DNA of 64,000 bases from Carposina sasakii (lineage: Eukaryota > Arthropoda > Insecta > Lepidoptera > Carposinidae): positions 13,764,001-13,828,000 of the forward strand of contig CP053156.1 in NCBI GenBank assembly GCA_014607495.2, given 5' to 3'. Of this stretch, positions 44,619 through 56,216 are shown one piece after another. A program made the position numbers and the translations under genes. Positions within the stretch are counted from its first letter, which is position 1. Each line of letters opens with the position of its first letter. Below the pieces are notes generated by a model, which was given only the letters and a program-made list of their open reading frames with translations, was not told where the DNA came from and did no database searches.

Positions 44619-44736
44619 CGTCGTATTAAAAGCTAGTAACTTGTCACTATCATTAAAAAAAACTTTTACCTGCAATTGTCGCCGCTATATTAAACGTGGC
44701 TGTGGTATCTCCTTCATTGTTCTGCAGTTCTGGCTA
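44619..44736 (-). repeat. Family B repeat, partial
   Basis: 'agctagtaacttgtcactat', 'taaacgtggctgtggtatct', 'tctgcagttctggct'. Confidence 0.65.
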
Positions 44737-44754
44737 TGTATGTATACATTATGA

Positions 44755-44915
44755 CGATATAGCAGTCTTACCTACTATAGTATCGATACTATCGATAGTA
44801 ATTTCAGTATTGAGCTTCAATACTATCGATTGATGTGTCGATAGTGTTATACCGAACTTAGCTATCGATATTATAGATGATCTTCGAGGTCAACTATCGA
44901 TAGTTCGGCAACACT
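44755..44915. promoter_or_regulatory. Cluster of TATCGATA-type motifs
   Basis: At least five ATCGAT/TCGATA occurrences in 160 bp ('agtatcgatactatcgatag', 'gctatcgatatt', 'aactatcgatagttcggc'). TATCGATA is the DREF/BEAF-32 site in Drosophila. Its use here is inferred, and self-complementary spacing could instead reflect a decayed palindromic MITE. Confidence 0.4.
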
Positions 44916-46196
44916 AATGATGATAACCTAACATTTAAGTGATGGAAAACCACGAATTTTGTACGAAACCAATAATCCTTTACAACATCTCACACTTCTC
45001 CCTATTTTTATGACATTAGACTTTACACCCGATGTAATCGACACAAGGTTTATACGACCACAGATAACGCATCGGTTTTTACTAATTTATTCTCTCAAAC
45101 ACAAACTATCAGGTTTCGGTTGGTTAATGGATGTGATAGGATCTTTATGACACGCTGATTTTATAGAATTATGTTTATTATCGAAAATATCTGGTACCTA
45201 AATTAATTAGATGTTTATGACTATTCATGGATTTGAGCTTTCCATTTTTGGGATTAAACCGGTATTTATGTATATAAGATTAATGAATAAAGATATTTAC
45301 GAATTAAGTTAATGTAACTACAGAATTCTACGTTTATTATATTTAATTAACTGTAAAATATATAATACTTTAGATTGTTAATTATAGGCACATAAAAAAG
45401 GTGTTGTTTCAAAATAAATATCATTTATTGGACATGAAAGCATATACATACAAGCTTATTTGTCTATAGTCATTTCTATGTTACTTTCTATGTTCGCACC
45501 ATAAAATAAAACCGCTAAAACTGCGTCTAGAGTTAAAGAAAGACTCTAAAACACCCTTTAAGATGACGATTGACAGCTAAATTAATGGAACTTCTATTAA
45601 ACTTAGACTATGTTAGCTTAAACACTGTCTAAAGAATTTCGGTAACTTAGTGTATTTTAATGGGAATATTGTAAACATGTAAATACATATTAGGTATCTA
45701 CTAGCTGCTGCTGTTGTCCACAACTTGATCCGCATGCACTACAGAAATTACCAACTATGTATAATATGTTGGTATACTAAATTTGAAGAAGATTGGTTAA
45801 GTTAATAAAGCATGAAGAAGAAGAAGAACACCGAATAAATTTATATTAATTTAGTTGAACGACCCTTAAAACTAAATACAAAGTTCCATAAAACTGAGCC
45901 GTTTTGATTGTGGGATCTATTATTTAAAATATTATATAGTTGTTAGGTATTATTCAATATTTAGTATTTTGTGCATCAGTATATAAACTAAAACTCAATT
46001 AAAATGCATAAAATGAGAATTAACAAATAGTTTCTATGCCAATTGCGTTGTTTAACTATTATTCTAGTGTAATCGGGTAAATAAGTAATTTATATAGTAA
46101 GTATGTAAATTTTGCTTACAAGTTTAAACTATAATTGTAAAACTGGAGTTATAAAGCAGGGACATTCATGACGTAATTTATGTTTCAGGTAAAATG
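44916..46196. other. Unassigned AT-rich DNA
   Basis: No gene or repeat recognised; a short GAA run at 45814-45830. Confidence 0.4.
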
Positions 46197-46391
46197 CAAG
46201 GGCCGACAGAACCACATGGTGCCACGTCTGACCAATTTTGAGGGTATAGTTGAGATTTACAAGTTCGGTTAGTAGTAACAAAACACCAAGACCCTCTTGT
46301 CCCTCTACTGACTTGTATAGTATGCCGGGGAAGAGAAGCAGCTGTAGTATTATACGTTTTTTTTTCACTCCCAGAGCAGCATAGAACAGCA
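46197..46391 (+). repeat. Family F repeat, 5' end missing
   Basis: From 'gcaagggccgacagaaccac' to 'ctcccagagcagcatag', lacking the 'cacgcctttatcc' start and the 'gacaggtggtcagcccatcg' block. Confidence 0.75.
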
Positions 46392-46485
46392 GCACGTTTC
46401 ATAGCAGTGACAAATGACAAAATCAGTGCCAACTTCGCTTTGCTTCGGCTTTGCTATTGGTAATCAGGGGGCCGAATATAGGTCA

Positions 46486-46772
46486 CGTCCCCATTAGGTA
46501 AACAGTGAGCGGCTGACTGTTCGATAACTGACTATGAATGGCGTATATATTCGCTAACTCAATATCAACTAAGCGGCGAACTAAAGCGTATTAGCCACAA
46601 AGCGCTTGCGAATTCTTGTGAGGGAAAGTACATTAGCGAACGGAGCGCCGGGGCGTAGTGACACGTCGCAAACTGCGTACATTACACGTTGAATGGACAC
46701 TCCATTTAAAATGTATAGGGAGGCAAACTGGAAGCAAACTGTTATCCGCTCACTGTTAGCCTAATGGGGACG
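46486..46772. mobile_element. Inverted-repeat MITE, ~287 bp, GC-richer interior
   Basis: Ends CGTCCCCATTAGG plus AACAGTGAGCGG are inverted over ~27 bp with two mismatches. The interior ('aagcggcgaactaaagcg', 'acggagcgccggggcgtagt') is GC-richer than most MITEs here and codes for nothing recognisable. Confidence 0.78.
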
Positions 46773-47027
46773 CGGCCGTAGGTACAAAGTATGATACATG
46801 ATGGTGTGTTTACATTTCCTTCTTGTCCATCCTTTATGTATTTGTTCCATGTTCCCACCCGCGCTGGGAAAGTAAGTAGCCGTAATAAAGGAGCCTTCAC
46901 ACCGCGCGTCCTCGCATAATTTACACATTGAACCAGACGTGGACACTTCGCTCGATTCCTGCAAGTTGTGCCGTATTTATAGTGATGGTATATGTTTTAT
47001 CGATAGAATACGAGTACACATACACAC

Positions 47028-47161
47028 GGCTGTGTTTTTAAAAAGGGAAGCCATAACTGCAGGATTATGAAGGAGCAACTTGTTTCTGATATAAAAGATA
47101 AGTAACTGGTTGCTAGTTCATAAGAGTAGGTAGTTATGCCCCTGAGTTCCTTAGTCAACTG
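47028..47161 (+). repeat. Family B repeat, shortened
   Basis: 'ggctgtgtttttaaaaaggg', 'actgcaggattatgaagga', 'gagttccttagtcaact'. The centre is altered. Confidence 0.65.
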
Positions 47162-47614
47162 CAAAATACTTTGTGGTCCGTGGTTACGAATTATAACTAG
47201 AATAGTTTTGTTGTAAAAAGTTTATTAAAATTGTGTTAGTAAACGCATTATGTTAGAAACAGATCCAATTTAATCTTCCGTTCTGCAATGTATGGATTTA
47301 CCGTCGGAATATAATATAATATTTATTCATACTCCTTATATAGAATTTCTTCCTTCCTAATTATCTTAAACTCTTCGATTTCACATAGTGTTGATTATTT
47401 ATCTGAGATGTTTTGTCATAGGATTAAAGTTTATTTTACTCGCTACTAATGAACCTAGAGCTACATTTCAAGCTAAGGCATACCTTTACTATGTCAGGAA
47501 TTCTATTAAAACAAGAAGCTAGTTTTGAGTAGAAACTTAACATTAAAATTTTGCAAAAAACCCTGTTTATTAAATTTTTTAAGATCAATTCCCTCCTATA
47601 AATATGTTTCTAAA
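47162..47614. other. Unassigned AT-rich DNA
   Basis: Nothing recognised. Confidence 0.4.
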
Positions 47615-47790
47615 CAGGAGATTAGCTTGCGCGTGCGCCTCCGCGTCAACCGCGTTTATTTCTTTATCTACCCGCGTTCAATAAGGTTTACATTCAAATC
47701 GCTCATTATAGTCCGCCAATCACGAAGTCCCACGGATTTTTATGGTACTAGACATTTATCTGAAACTGTGATAGAATTACAAAGACACTA
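47615..47790. other. Low-copy GC-richer island, possible cis-regulatory DNA
   Basis: 'gcttgcgcgtgcgcctccgc', 'caaatcgctcattatagtcc', 'gccaatcacgaagtcccacg'. An 88-codon frame spans it but shows no domain. Confidence 0.25.
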
Positions 47791-48219
47791 GCGCCTATGT
47801 GAGGAGATTTAAATAATGAAATGAGGAGTAGGCGACGAAACACTGTGGTCCTTTGTACGCCGGTCTCGTTCTGGTGTTTTATTACAAGTGACTTTTGATG
47901 GAAATGCGGCCATGTTGTTTACGATAGTGGTGTATTTTACTGGTTTTTAGTGAGACACAGTATAAGGGAATTCTTTAAAGACTTTTTCTAGCTACAAATT
48001 GTAATGTTGTTATTTCTCTATGGGTTTCAACGAGGTATTTGCAGAAGCTATCTAATCTATGTATATGTAGTAGGTTACGCACTGACAGTCATAATCACGT
48101 TATACATTCGGTGATAAACAACTACCACGTGCTTATAGTTTTTTTTTAAACAATTAGATAGGCAAACATTTGACCGCCGCCATCGTGACTGATGTTAAGT
48201 CCTTTGCTAATGCGAGTTT

Positions 48220-48353
48220 AGTCTAGATGCATCAGCTGCAAGTCGTAAGAGTCGACTAAGGAACTCGGGTATTCTCACAAGCGATAAGCTAGCAACTCAT
48301 CAATGATTATTTACAACTGTCCCCGCTAAGCTAAACTTTATGGTACACTGCAG
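48220..48353 (-). repeat. Family B repeat
   Basis: 'catcagctgcaagtcgtaag', 'gactaaggaactcgggtatt', 'gataagctagcaact', 'gtccccgctaagctaaac'. Confidence 0.75.
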
Positions 48354-48844
48354 AATTTAACTTCTTATTTGGGTTTGTTGTCTCTTTTAGTTAAACAAAT
48401 CACGGTTTGTACATAATTAAAAAAACACACCGATTAGAGTACATACAAAGTACGTAGACAGTTAAATATCGGCGTCCGCAGTGACTCCATCAGTCTCGAC
48501 TAGTGACGGGCATCGACGTTAAAAATAATGTCGATAAATCCTGCCCGGGATCAAAGCGCGAACAAATCGGCTGGGCGCGCCGCTACGAAGAATGCAGGCA
48601 ATGGATGCGGTATTACTGGTTGAAGGTAGATTGTATAATGCATCGTCGTTTTACAGCTATGATTGTTGGATCTACTATTATGACGTCTTATAACAGTTTA
48701 AGTTAATTAGCAAGCTAAAGATTGGCAAAATAATCCAATTGAACTTAGTATGAAGTAATTAATAATTTTTATGTGAACAGGCAGGCAGTTAGGGCAATTT
48801 ATTGATAGTTTTGCCAACCAAATTTGAATTGTGCAATTTTAACC

Positions 48845-49015
48845 ACATCCACCTCTTCCTAGTCCCCGTCGCCTCGTGATTTACTCCTTGCGCCTTGCGG
48901 GCGCGGGCCGCGGGGGGAGGAGCACTCGACTAATAAAAAACACCCCGACGCCCTCCTGACTGATGCGACAATTAATTTAATCCCATTTCTCTGCGTCTTT
49001 CAAGCAGTTAGGGAT
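48845..49015. other. Low-copy GC-rich island, possible cis-regulatory DNA
   Basis: Includes a very GC-rich core ('gcgggcgcgggccgcggggg') followed by 'gatgcgacaattaatttaat'. Unique in the window. Confidence 0.28.
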
Positions 49016-49379
49016 GCCACTGATTTCTAGAAATGGCCAGTTCAAATGTAGGAAAGTGATGATGATCATCATCATCATCTTCATGTCCTTATCCCATTGT
49101 TTATTGAGTAGGCATGGTATTTTAGATATGGTACATACATACATATGGTAATTTTAGGCTGGTTTAACGAAATCTAACAACACTATCTATCAGTAACTAT
49201 AGCTTTCAGGACCTTTGCCGAGTAAGAACCTCTTCTACATTACGCTATTGTCCTCTGCCATGTTCCAATCTTCCTTCCAACCTTTCAAAGCTTTCCTTGT
49301 ATCATGACCATCCAATCTGATCAGTTTATAAGCTGCCAACATACACAATATTAACTTAGCTTAACTATGATAACTTTCA

Positions 49380-49466
49380 ATATCAGTTGGTTAGAGCGAA
49401 GCACGGAATGCGAGAGGTCGTGAGTTCAATTCTCACTCGGGTGAATTTTTTTCATTTCTTAATATT
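49380..49466 (+). mobile_element. SINE-1 core fragment
   Basis: 'tatcagttggttagagcg' (A-box region) and 'gttcaattctcactcggg' (B-box region), then 'tttttttcatttctta'. The head and most of the tail are missing. Confidence 0.72.
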
Positions 49467-49789
49467 ACTTTCAATATCATCACAACCTTACTGAAAATTA
49501 TAATGATTTAATATAAAAATACTCATAATATTATAGATATCTTTGTATAACATAAGTAAACTTAAAGACGTAAAGAACACTACAAAAATAAATTTAAAAA
49601 ATAATTCTTGCTTAAAACACTCCTAGGCCAAAAAAAGAGGATGTTCTTTCAACTTTTCACAAACAATATCAATGTGTTCTTTAGGAAAATCTAATTAACA
49701 AGTAAATATCATGTAAGTCCATGCCCATTGTTGTTTACCTATACAAGTGTAAAAAATGCAACCAAATAAGATCCCAGAAATAAAAACGC

Positions 49790-49990
49790 ATAACACACAG
49801 CCCTGTGAAGCGCGAGAAGCAGACATCAGCGCGGCAGGCAGCTATTAAACAAGACTAATTGAGCGATAAATTCACGAGACGAGAGCGATATAAAAACGAA
49901 CGGGAACCGAGAAAAATCCTAGATGAAGGAATATTGAAAGCGGTCCGCGCGAAATTGATTACTGTCAATTAGGGATGTGCCGTCCTCTGC
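49790..49990. other. Low-copy GC-richer island with homeodomain-like cores
   Basis: 'acaagactaattgagcgata', 'gcgatataaaaacgaacggg', 'gaaattgattactgtcaatt'. Unique and denser than its flanks; the strongest-looking candidate cis-regulatory block in the window, still only inference. Confidence 0.3.
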
Positions 49991-51948
49991 AGATGCTAAC
50001 TCGATTCTATTTGTATTAAGCTCGATTTCATAGCTGTCAGTGATCGAGGCTCTTCCCTGGTTTATTTATAGATGGTGTATGCTTTGAGTGTAGATAGGTT
50101 CTGTTTTAGGTACGTATGTAGGTTATTTGTTTAGTTCATCTAGATATAGATATTGAGGTCTTATTTGTTTTTGTATTTGTAGGAAAGTTTAGTAGAACCG
50201 AGTAACAATGCGTAGGTAATTCTTATACTCTTACAGATTATAAAAGACTTACAAAAGCGTGCTAATCTCTGCTAAAGATTTGTTCCAGTATACCAAAAAT
50301 AGTGATGTAAAAATAATTAAAGGTAATACATGTACAAAGAAACTAAAATGTTAGGTACATACATAACTTCATTTTCATTATTGATTTTTTTATTAGGCCT
50401 GCAAGCTGTCTAAAGTCAATTACAATTAAGACACATAAATGGCGTAAATTTAGTAGGTAAATGTAGGTTTTCTATAACGTAAAATGAGATTCAGTGGTGG
50501 CACGTAACTGCATTAGAATTTACGATATTCGGCAAACCAGCAATAGCCTTTATTCTCTCATTTCATGTATTATATAGGTATGCAAGGATCATCAAAGTAA
50601 TATATCGTGACTTCAGTAGTTCTAAGTACTACAACTTATAACAAATCTATTTTAAACGAACCGTCTCAGTCCATTAGCGCACGCTCAAAGCCCCACAAAA
50701 CAAAATACCCGCCGACGATGTCTAATAACCCCTCCCATCACAATTTCCTTTACAAGTATATGACCCAACGTTGACTTATACCCGTGAATAATTCCTTCAC
50801 TTTCATCCAGTCACCGTTCAGGGCGTATTATTCGAATAATTATACACAACATCATGGAGAACGCCACAACAATGCTTTTCAACTTCCTTTCTATGGAACA
50901 TGACTGATTGCGCTTTACGACGAACAAAGACCTCAAACACAAACATTCTGCACGATAATTTGTCTGCAAAATGTACTAGAGACAGCCCTATGGCTATGTC
51001 GCACAACCATTGCTTATTTACGACCGGCGAGTTCAACGTCGCGTAAATAAAAATGTCAATGTATGGGGCAGGAAGCGATATCTTAGAATGGAAGTTGCTC
51101 GTATAATATTTAGTAGTGTGACATGTGTGAGTCCGGGAGTTCTGTCGATTAATAACGTTTACAAGATGAAAGCCGTTGAGCTGTTAGCCGCGATGTGTTC
51201 CAGAAATAAAAAGCAGCTTTATACGATAACTCAGCTGGGGATTCTTATGGAATGTAGGATGTCCATGGCGCTGCGTTTTATTGATTTACCGTCACCTGCA
51301 ACATAAGAAATTACTGTTGAAAATTGTGCAAATAAATTGATTTTCATATCTAGATAGAATGTATGTATGTATCTAGTAATGAGTACAATATTAACTATTA
51401 GACGAAATTTTGGATTTTGGTCTGGTGATAGTTATTTGAATATCGCTATATAGAGCCTTTATTTAAATAGATTTCGCAAGTTCTGTCACCACATTTAATC
51501 ATAAACAGCCTTAATACCTAGGTCCTAGAACTATATTTTAGGAGTCTCTATTTTTCACATTCCCATCTATATTCTTAAAACTTCCGCGTTTAAGCCAAAC
51601 GCAAACAAAGCTTTATATGGCAAATCACAAATCATACGCAACTCTCCCACCTCCATAAATTACACACAATTTACATAACACCGAGCTATAATTCCCCAAA
51701 ATCGTGGCCACACTACACGACCACGTGAATTATACTGTGTGCAACTAATAGGTGGGACGGGCGTGAAGGAGCACCATAAATTAGTCGATGTTGTGACGCG
51801 CCGACCATCTGTTTGTCGATATGTCACGGGGCAGCACTAGCGGATTTGTATAGAGCTGTTTATTACCTGAATTTAGGATACACTTGGATGCAGATTACCT
51901 AAAACCTACTTGAAGTCAACCTATCGCGCTATTCGGCCTGGTGGTGTC
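49991..51948. other. Unassigned; overlapping frames at 50818-51306 rejected
   Basis: A 98-codon plus-strand and a 72-codon minus-strand frame abut near 51010. Neither has a recognisable domain. The segment is unique and moderately GC-richer, so regulatory DNA is an alternative. Confidence 0.3.
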
Positions 51949-52010
51949 TCTTTTTACCCGACTGCGCAACGCAAAGGAGTGGTAATGTGTTCAGCCTATG
52001 TATGTATGTA
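51949..52010 (+). repeat. Family J fragment
   Basis: 'tctttttacccgactgcgca' plus (GTAT)n, as at 21500-21560. Confidence 0.5.
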
Positions 52011-52028
52011 ATTAGGTAATTATACTAA

Positions 52029-52210
52029 TGATGAAAAATAACGTTGCCAATATGTAATTTAGAAAAGAGATGGTAAAATTCGTCATCCGATTAATTGACC
52101 CGGTGGCTTAGTGGTTATAGCGGCTGGCACGGTTTGCAGCGGTCGTGGGTTCGGTTCCCACTCGGGTGAAGAATTTTTTCATTTTCTTTTTTAATAATTT
52201 TATAATACTA
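52029..52210 (+). mobile_element. tRNA-derived SINE-1, near full-length core
   Basis: 'gatgaaaaataacgttgcca', 'agagatggtaaaattcgtca', A box 'ggtggcttagtggttatag', B box GGTTCGGTTCC (one mismatch), and tail 'ttttttcattttctttttta'. It lacks the 5' extension seen at 36425. Confidence 0.82.
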
Positions 52211-52674
52211 ATAGACTATATAACGCTTGTATTTGCAGTGATAGCATTTCTCTTAAAGGCATTCGGTTGAGAGTTTGTAGTACTTTGTCTTCTGTGACAT
52301 GAAGAGTTATATTTTTAATAGTTGAGTGGGATTGGTAAATTATTTAAGATTTCTTAGTTTGGCCAATGTGTCGATATTGGCTTCAATTTATTTACAGAGC
52401 TTAATCCATTTACATCTACATTCATCGTTTATTTTAACTTTCTGAGGGCTTGGCTTGTTTGCACCTGCTTTACCTGTCATGTTAGACTATGTTGCTGTAT
52501 TAAGGCTTCAATGCTGTCGATAGACTTATTGACACATTGTAGAGTAGGCTTTTGTTAAAATTATGTTAAAATGGCATTGTATGTCGTTGATGTAAAAATA
52601 ATAATATACACTTTCATTATATATGTTTATTATATATACATTGTATGTCGTTAGATGTAAAAATAATAATATAC

Positions 52675-52752
52675 ACAGAGATATTAAAAATTCTCCATTA
52701 TATATGTTTATTACTATTTTAGCTTTTCGCTTAACATACCATTTTTGTTACT
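52675..52752 (-). repeat. Family C deletion derivative
   Basis: 'aaaaattctccattatatat' joined to 'agcttttcgcttaacatacc'. Confidence 0.6.
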
Positions 52753-52765
52753 TACATTAAACACA

Positions 52766-52832
52766 CGACTATGTTTCTTAAATGGGGTAGCCAGGACTGC
52801 AGGATCATTAAGGAGAATTTTGATGACATTTG
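52766..52832 (+). repeat. Family B end fragment
   Basis: 'aaatggggtagccaggactg' and 'caggatcattaaggaga'. Confidence 0.65.
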
Positions 52833-52843
52833 ACAGTAATATA

Positions 52844-53088
52844 CAGGTAGGTTAACAGAAAGGGTATGTTAAGCGAAAAGCTATGTAAATAGACCAATAT
52901 AGAGAACCTGTCGAAAATGTGGAATTCGAAATCACATATATATATTTGTTTTTTAAAATTGTACGAACATTTCTAGGTTGTTAAGGAATTCTCCATACTA
53001 TCTGGAAAGAAAACATGTGATTTTGAGTCACAATTTTTGTAGATAGGTTCCTTTTAGTGGGCTGACGTACCCCTTTTATTACACCATG
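52844..53088. mobile_element. Palindromic MITE family C copy, right arm shortened
   Basis: CAGGTAGGTTAACAG start, 'attacaccatg' end, TA flanks. About 20 bp of the right arm ('acatagcttttcgcttaac') are missing, so pairing is asymmetric. Confidence 0.8.
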
Positions 53089-53336
53089 TATATAAAAAAA
53101 CAACACAATAATCTAATGAAAAAATAAGTAAGGGTAAATATTTATTTCACTTTTTATCATTATCTATTTATTATACCAGGCAGCTCTATAAATTATTAAT
53201 ACTTCTGAAAGAAACATTATTTCTGCCCTGAAGCCCCCATACCGTGATAGTTCACATCGTGTATTACTATGTGCTACTTATCTTCACTTGTATGGAGCTA
53301 TTTTTGTGTGATATCATTTATTGCACACACAATATA

Positions 53337-53596
53337 CAGGGTGTAACAAAAGGGGTATGTTAAGCGAAAATATATATAAATAACCCACTAAAAGGGACCT
53401 GCCCACAAAATTTCAGACTCGAATTTACAAGTTTATTTTTCCAGATAATATGGAGAATTTCTAAAAAACTGAGGAATGTTCATACAATCTTGAAAAATAA
53501 ATATGTGATTTGGAGTCTCAAATTTTGGAAATAGGTTCTCTATAGTGGGCTATTTACATAGCTTTTCGCTTAACATACCCTTTCTGTTACATCCTG
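53337..53596. mobile_element. Palindromic MITE family C, complete copy (260 bp)
   Basis: CAGGGTGTAACAAAAGGGGT start, 'tctgttacatcctg' end, TA both sides. Its right TA is directly followed by the TA of a family D element. Confidence 0.87.
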
Positions 53597-53600
53597 TATA

Positions 53601-53982
53601 CAGGATGATTTTTGGTCGTCAACGTTCCCGAAAACTAGGTACGGAATCTCCTCATCATCACGATCATTTTTCTCCATGGAAGCATACCTGGGAAGTGTCT
53701 GGTTTCCAAAATATTAGGGTCCAAAGTTGAGTAAATAGACTGCGTTTTTCTGCATAAATGCACATAGACGCGCATAGCAGGATTTTTTCACGAAAAATAA
53801 TTAATATCTGTCTATAAAAAAACTAACATAAACACTAGACACTATAAATTTCGCACGATCAAGGAATTTAAAAAATTTTTTCCAATTTTTTTTTTTCCCA
53901 GCATATTTTTTGGCATAAACTTACTTTATTTCATGTATAGAATACGTACCCTTCGTTAAAGGTGACCACAAAAAAACACCTG
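53601..53982 (-). mobile_element. MITE family D, complete copy 5 (minus)
   Basis: CAGGATGATTTTTGG start and 'aaaaaacacctg' end, TA flanks. It contains the reverse of all family D blocks, nearly collinear with copy 1. Confidence 0.86.
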
Positions 53983-54099
53983 TATAAACAATATGGATAG
54001 TGATGACTAGTGACGTTTCGTGTAAGTGAAGTATCAGTTCGTTTTCTATCGTAATACTTTATCATCGACTGCGTAATGTACTATCGAATATCGACTATT

Positions 54100-54227
54100 G
54101 TGGGGTAAGCATAAACCTCTCGATATTTTGTAACCCTATCGTCGAACTGTCATATCTCATAGATTTTTCTTACGAGTCGATAGCGTTACGGCGCGGCGGC
54201 GCGTACAAAGATTCACGCTTACCCTAC
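54100..54227 (+). mobile_element. Inverted-repeat MITE, family H copy 2
   Basis: GTGGGGTAAGCATAAACCTC and the inverted 'ttcacgcttaccctac'. Interior block 'gtcgaactgtcatatc' and 'gtcgatagcgttacggcgcg' match the copy at 2210-2329 on the other strand. Confidence 0.75.
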
Positions 54228-54263
54228 TGCTCTACATTAATTATCGACAACCACACATTCTTT

Positions 54264-54392
54264 ATCGACTACTTTACGTTGATAATCGACTACTGTACAT
54301 TGATAATTGAATACCATTATGTTGATTATCGAATACTAAAGATTGTGTATCGACTACTTTCAATTGATAATCGACTACACTGTACATTGATT
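54264..54392. repeat. 21-bp minisatellite, six diverged units
   Basis: Units start at 54264, 54285, 54306, 54328, 54349 and 54370, each close to 'atcgactactgtacattgat'. A partial unit precedes (54242) and follows (54393). Lengths are 21-23 bp. Confidence 0.82.
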
Positions 54393-54399
54393 ATCGCAT

Positions 54400-55139
54400 C
54401 TCCTTTCTTATTCTTGCTTCATGGCTGCTACTGTAGTGTAGTGTACCTATATTTACGTCGTACATGTGCCGTATGGATGTGTGTGTCAGTTTTTTCAGCA
54501 ACTAATTGCCTTCCATTTGTCTTGTCGCCTCCTCGGGGAGTTCCAACGATTTTGTCGAACAGAACCCGAAGAAGTGATTAAAATAATTGCTTGGATGAGC
54601 TTGAAATATTGTTAGTTGGTAACTATAAAAATTTGGGGGAGCGTGAGTTGTTATTGGTGACTAGGTTCCTTGAGAATCGGGTCAAAATAAAGATTCTACT
54701 TGGCTCCTTTTTTGCTTATATTTTTTTAATACAAAAATTACAATCATCAAAATTAGTGTCCGACTTTGTTAGTCAGTGCTTAGTGTAAGTACCTATCTTC
54801 ATACTTCACATTCTGTTTTGTCTATTAGTTTTAATACTTTTTAGTCGCTTGTTAGGTCCCCCCGGGATTTTCTATGCTTTGATTGCATTTTTCTGGTCGT
54901 CTCTGTTGATCCTGGCTTACAGGAGTTGCAGAGGTGGGAATGAGTGGTAAGCCAATCCCGGTATCAAAATTAGTGGGGTTTCGAATGAAATTTACAAAAA
55001 ATATTTTTTTATGCCATTATTACCAGTCATATCTACCTCTATATATCGTTGCTCAGTATTGATAACTGGGATTTGAAACCTTAGTTTTACTGTTTATTTA
55101 CCGACGGAACCCTAAAACGTAAGTTTACACAACGTGACC
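54400..55139. other. Unassigned
   Basis: Two short plus-strand frames (54279-54581 and 54591-54788) lack known domains; the first runs through the minisatellite. Confidence 0.4.
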
Positions 55140-55320
55140 AATAAATAAAGATAGTCCGGGTTAATCGTCTCTCCTCCACAATATGTTATTGTCACATAAC
55201 TCTCCACGCCGAGGATTATTTTAATTCGAGCGCTTTGTTAGCGACTAATGTTATTTTCAGCCACTTTATTATCTTTTTGTAACAATTTCACTTCGAAATT
55301 CGTTACAGTCAGATATAATG
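55140..55320. other. Low-copy island, possible cis-regulatory DNA
   Basis: 'ccgggttaatcgtctctcct', 'gaggattattttaattcgag'. Unique in the window, no frame of interest. Confidence 0.22.
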
Positions 55321-55713
55321 GCACTAAATTTTTCAGTGCCGTAATAACGCTGAAATAAAAATTATAGTTGTGTTTTTTAAATCGTTTTCGTTTGTCGCGA
55401 ATAAATTGTAGGAGTTTGATATTTGACCCAGATTATAATAATCCAGATATCGTTTTACTATTTTACAATTTTTACATAGTTTCTCGCTTACATAACATAA
55501 ATGAATCCTACTAATACTAATATAGGGTGTAACAAAATACGAAAACCTATGATCATTGCCCATGGTCGATAATCCACAAAATTTGTGACTTGAAATAACA
55601 TGATTATTTTTTTTAGATGGTAAGAAGAATTCCTAAACAAGTCATGTTCATACAAACTTCTCAAAAAATAAAGATCTGATTTCAAGTCTCAAACTTTGTG
55701 AATAGGTTCTATA

Positions 55714-56046
55714 CAGGGTGTAACAGAGGTATGTTAAGCGAAAAGCTATGTAAATAGCCTACTATAGAGAACCTATTTCCAAAATTTGAGACTCGAAATC
55801 ACATGTTTATTTTTCAAGATTGTATGAACATTCTGGTAGAGATAAGCTTGCCATTGTGCATGCATCGCTTCTTTTATGTTGTATGCCATATTTATTTTTG
55901 TGTATGTGCAATAAAGAATAAGAATAAGAACATTCCTGAGTTGTTTAGGAATTCTCCATAATATATGTATCTAGAAAAATAAACATGTGATTTCGAGTCT
56001 GAATTTTTGTAGGTTTTAACATATCTACCCCTTTTTTTACACCCTG
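55714..56046. mobile_element. Palindromic MITE family C (inner element)
   Basis: CAGGGTGTAACAGAG start, 'tttacaccctg' end, TA at 55712-55713 and 56047-56048. It is itself interrupted by a short retroposon at 55834-55927. Confidence 0.83.
55834..55927 (+). mobile_element. Short LINE 3'-end retroposon inside the inner MITE
   Basis: 94 bp ending 'gtgcaataaagaataagaat', flanked by the 8-bp duplication GAACATTC (55826-55833 and 55928-55935). AATAAA plus an (AATAAG)n tail mark it as a retrotransposed 3' end. Confidence 0.75.
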
Positions 56047-56216
56047 TATAGTAGGTTATATTCATAGTATTTCGCCTAACATACCTCTTGTTACATTCTG
56101 TATAGATAATATTGTAATTATTATACGCAAAAACTTTCGGATTCTAATGAAACCTGGCATTTATATAGCTTGTACAGAAAAACACAGACAGTTTACGCGG
56201 ACGTTATCACACACAT

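Larger units (their letters stand above)
55523..56100. mobile_element. Palindromic MITE family C (outer element) split by another copy
   Basis: The outer copy consists of 55523-55713 and 56047-56100. It starts TAGGGTGTAACA, ends 'gttacattctg', with TA flanks. Removing the inner copy and one TA restores 'ggttctatagtagg', matching the intact family sequence. Confidence 0.82.

Noticed and set aside
51010..51306. 98-codon plus-strand frame
   Set aside because: No known domain and no splice or promoter context. The region may be noncoding regulatory DNA.
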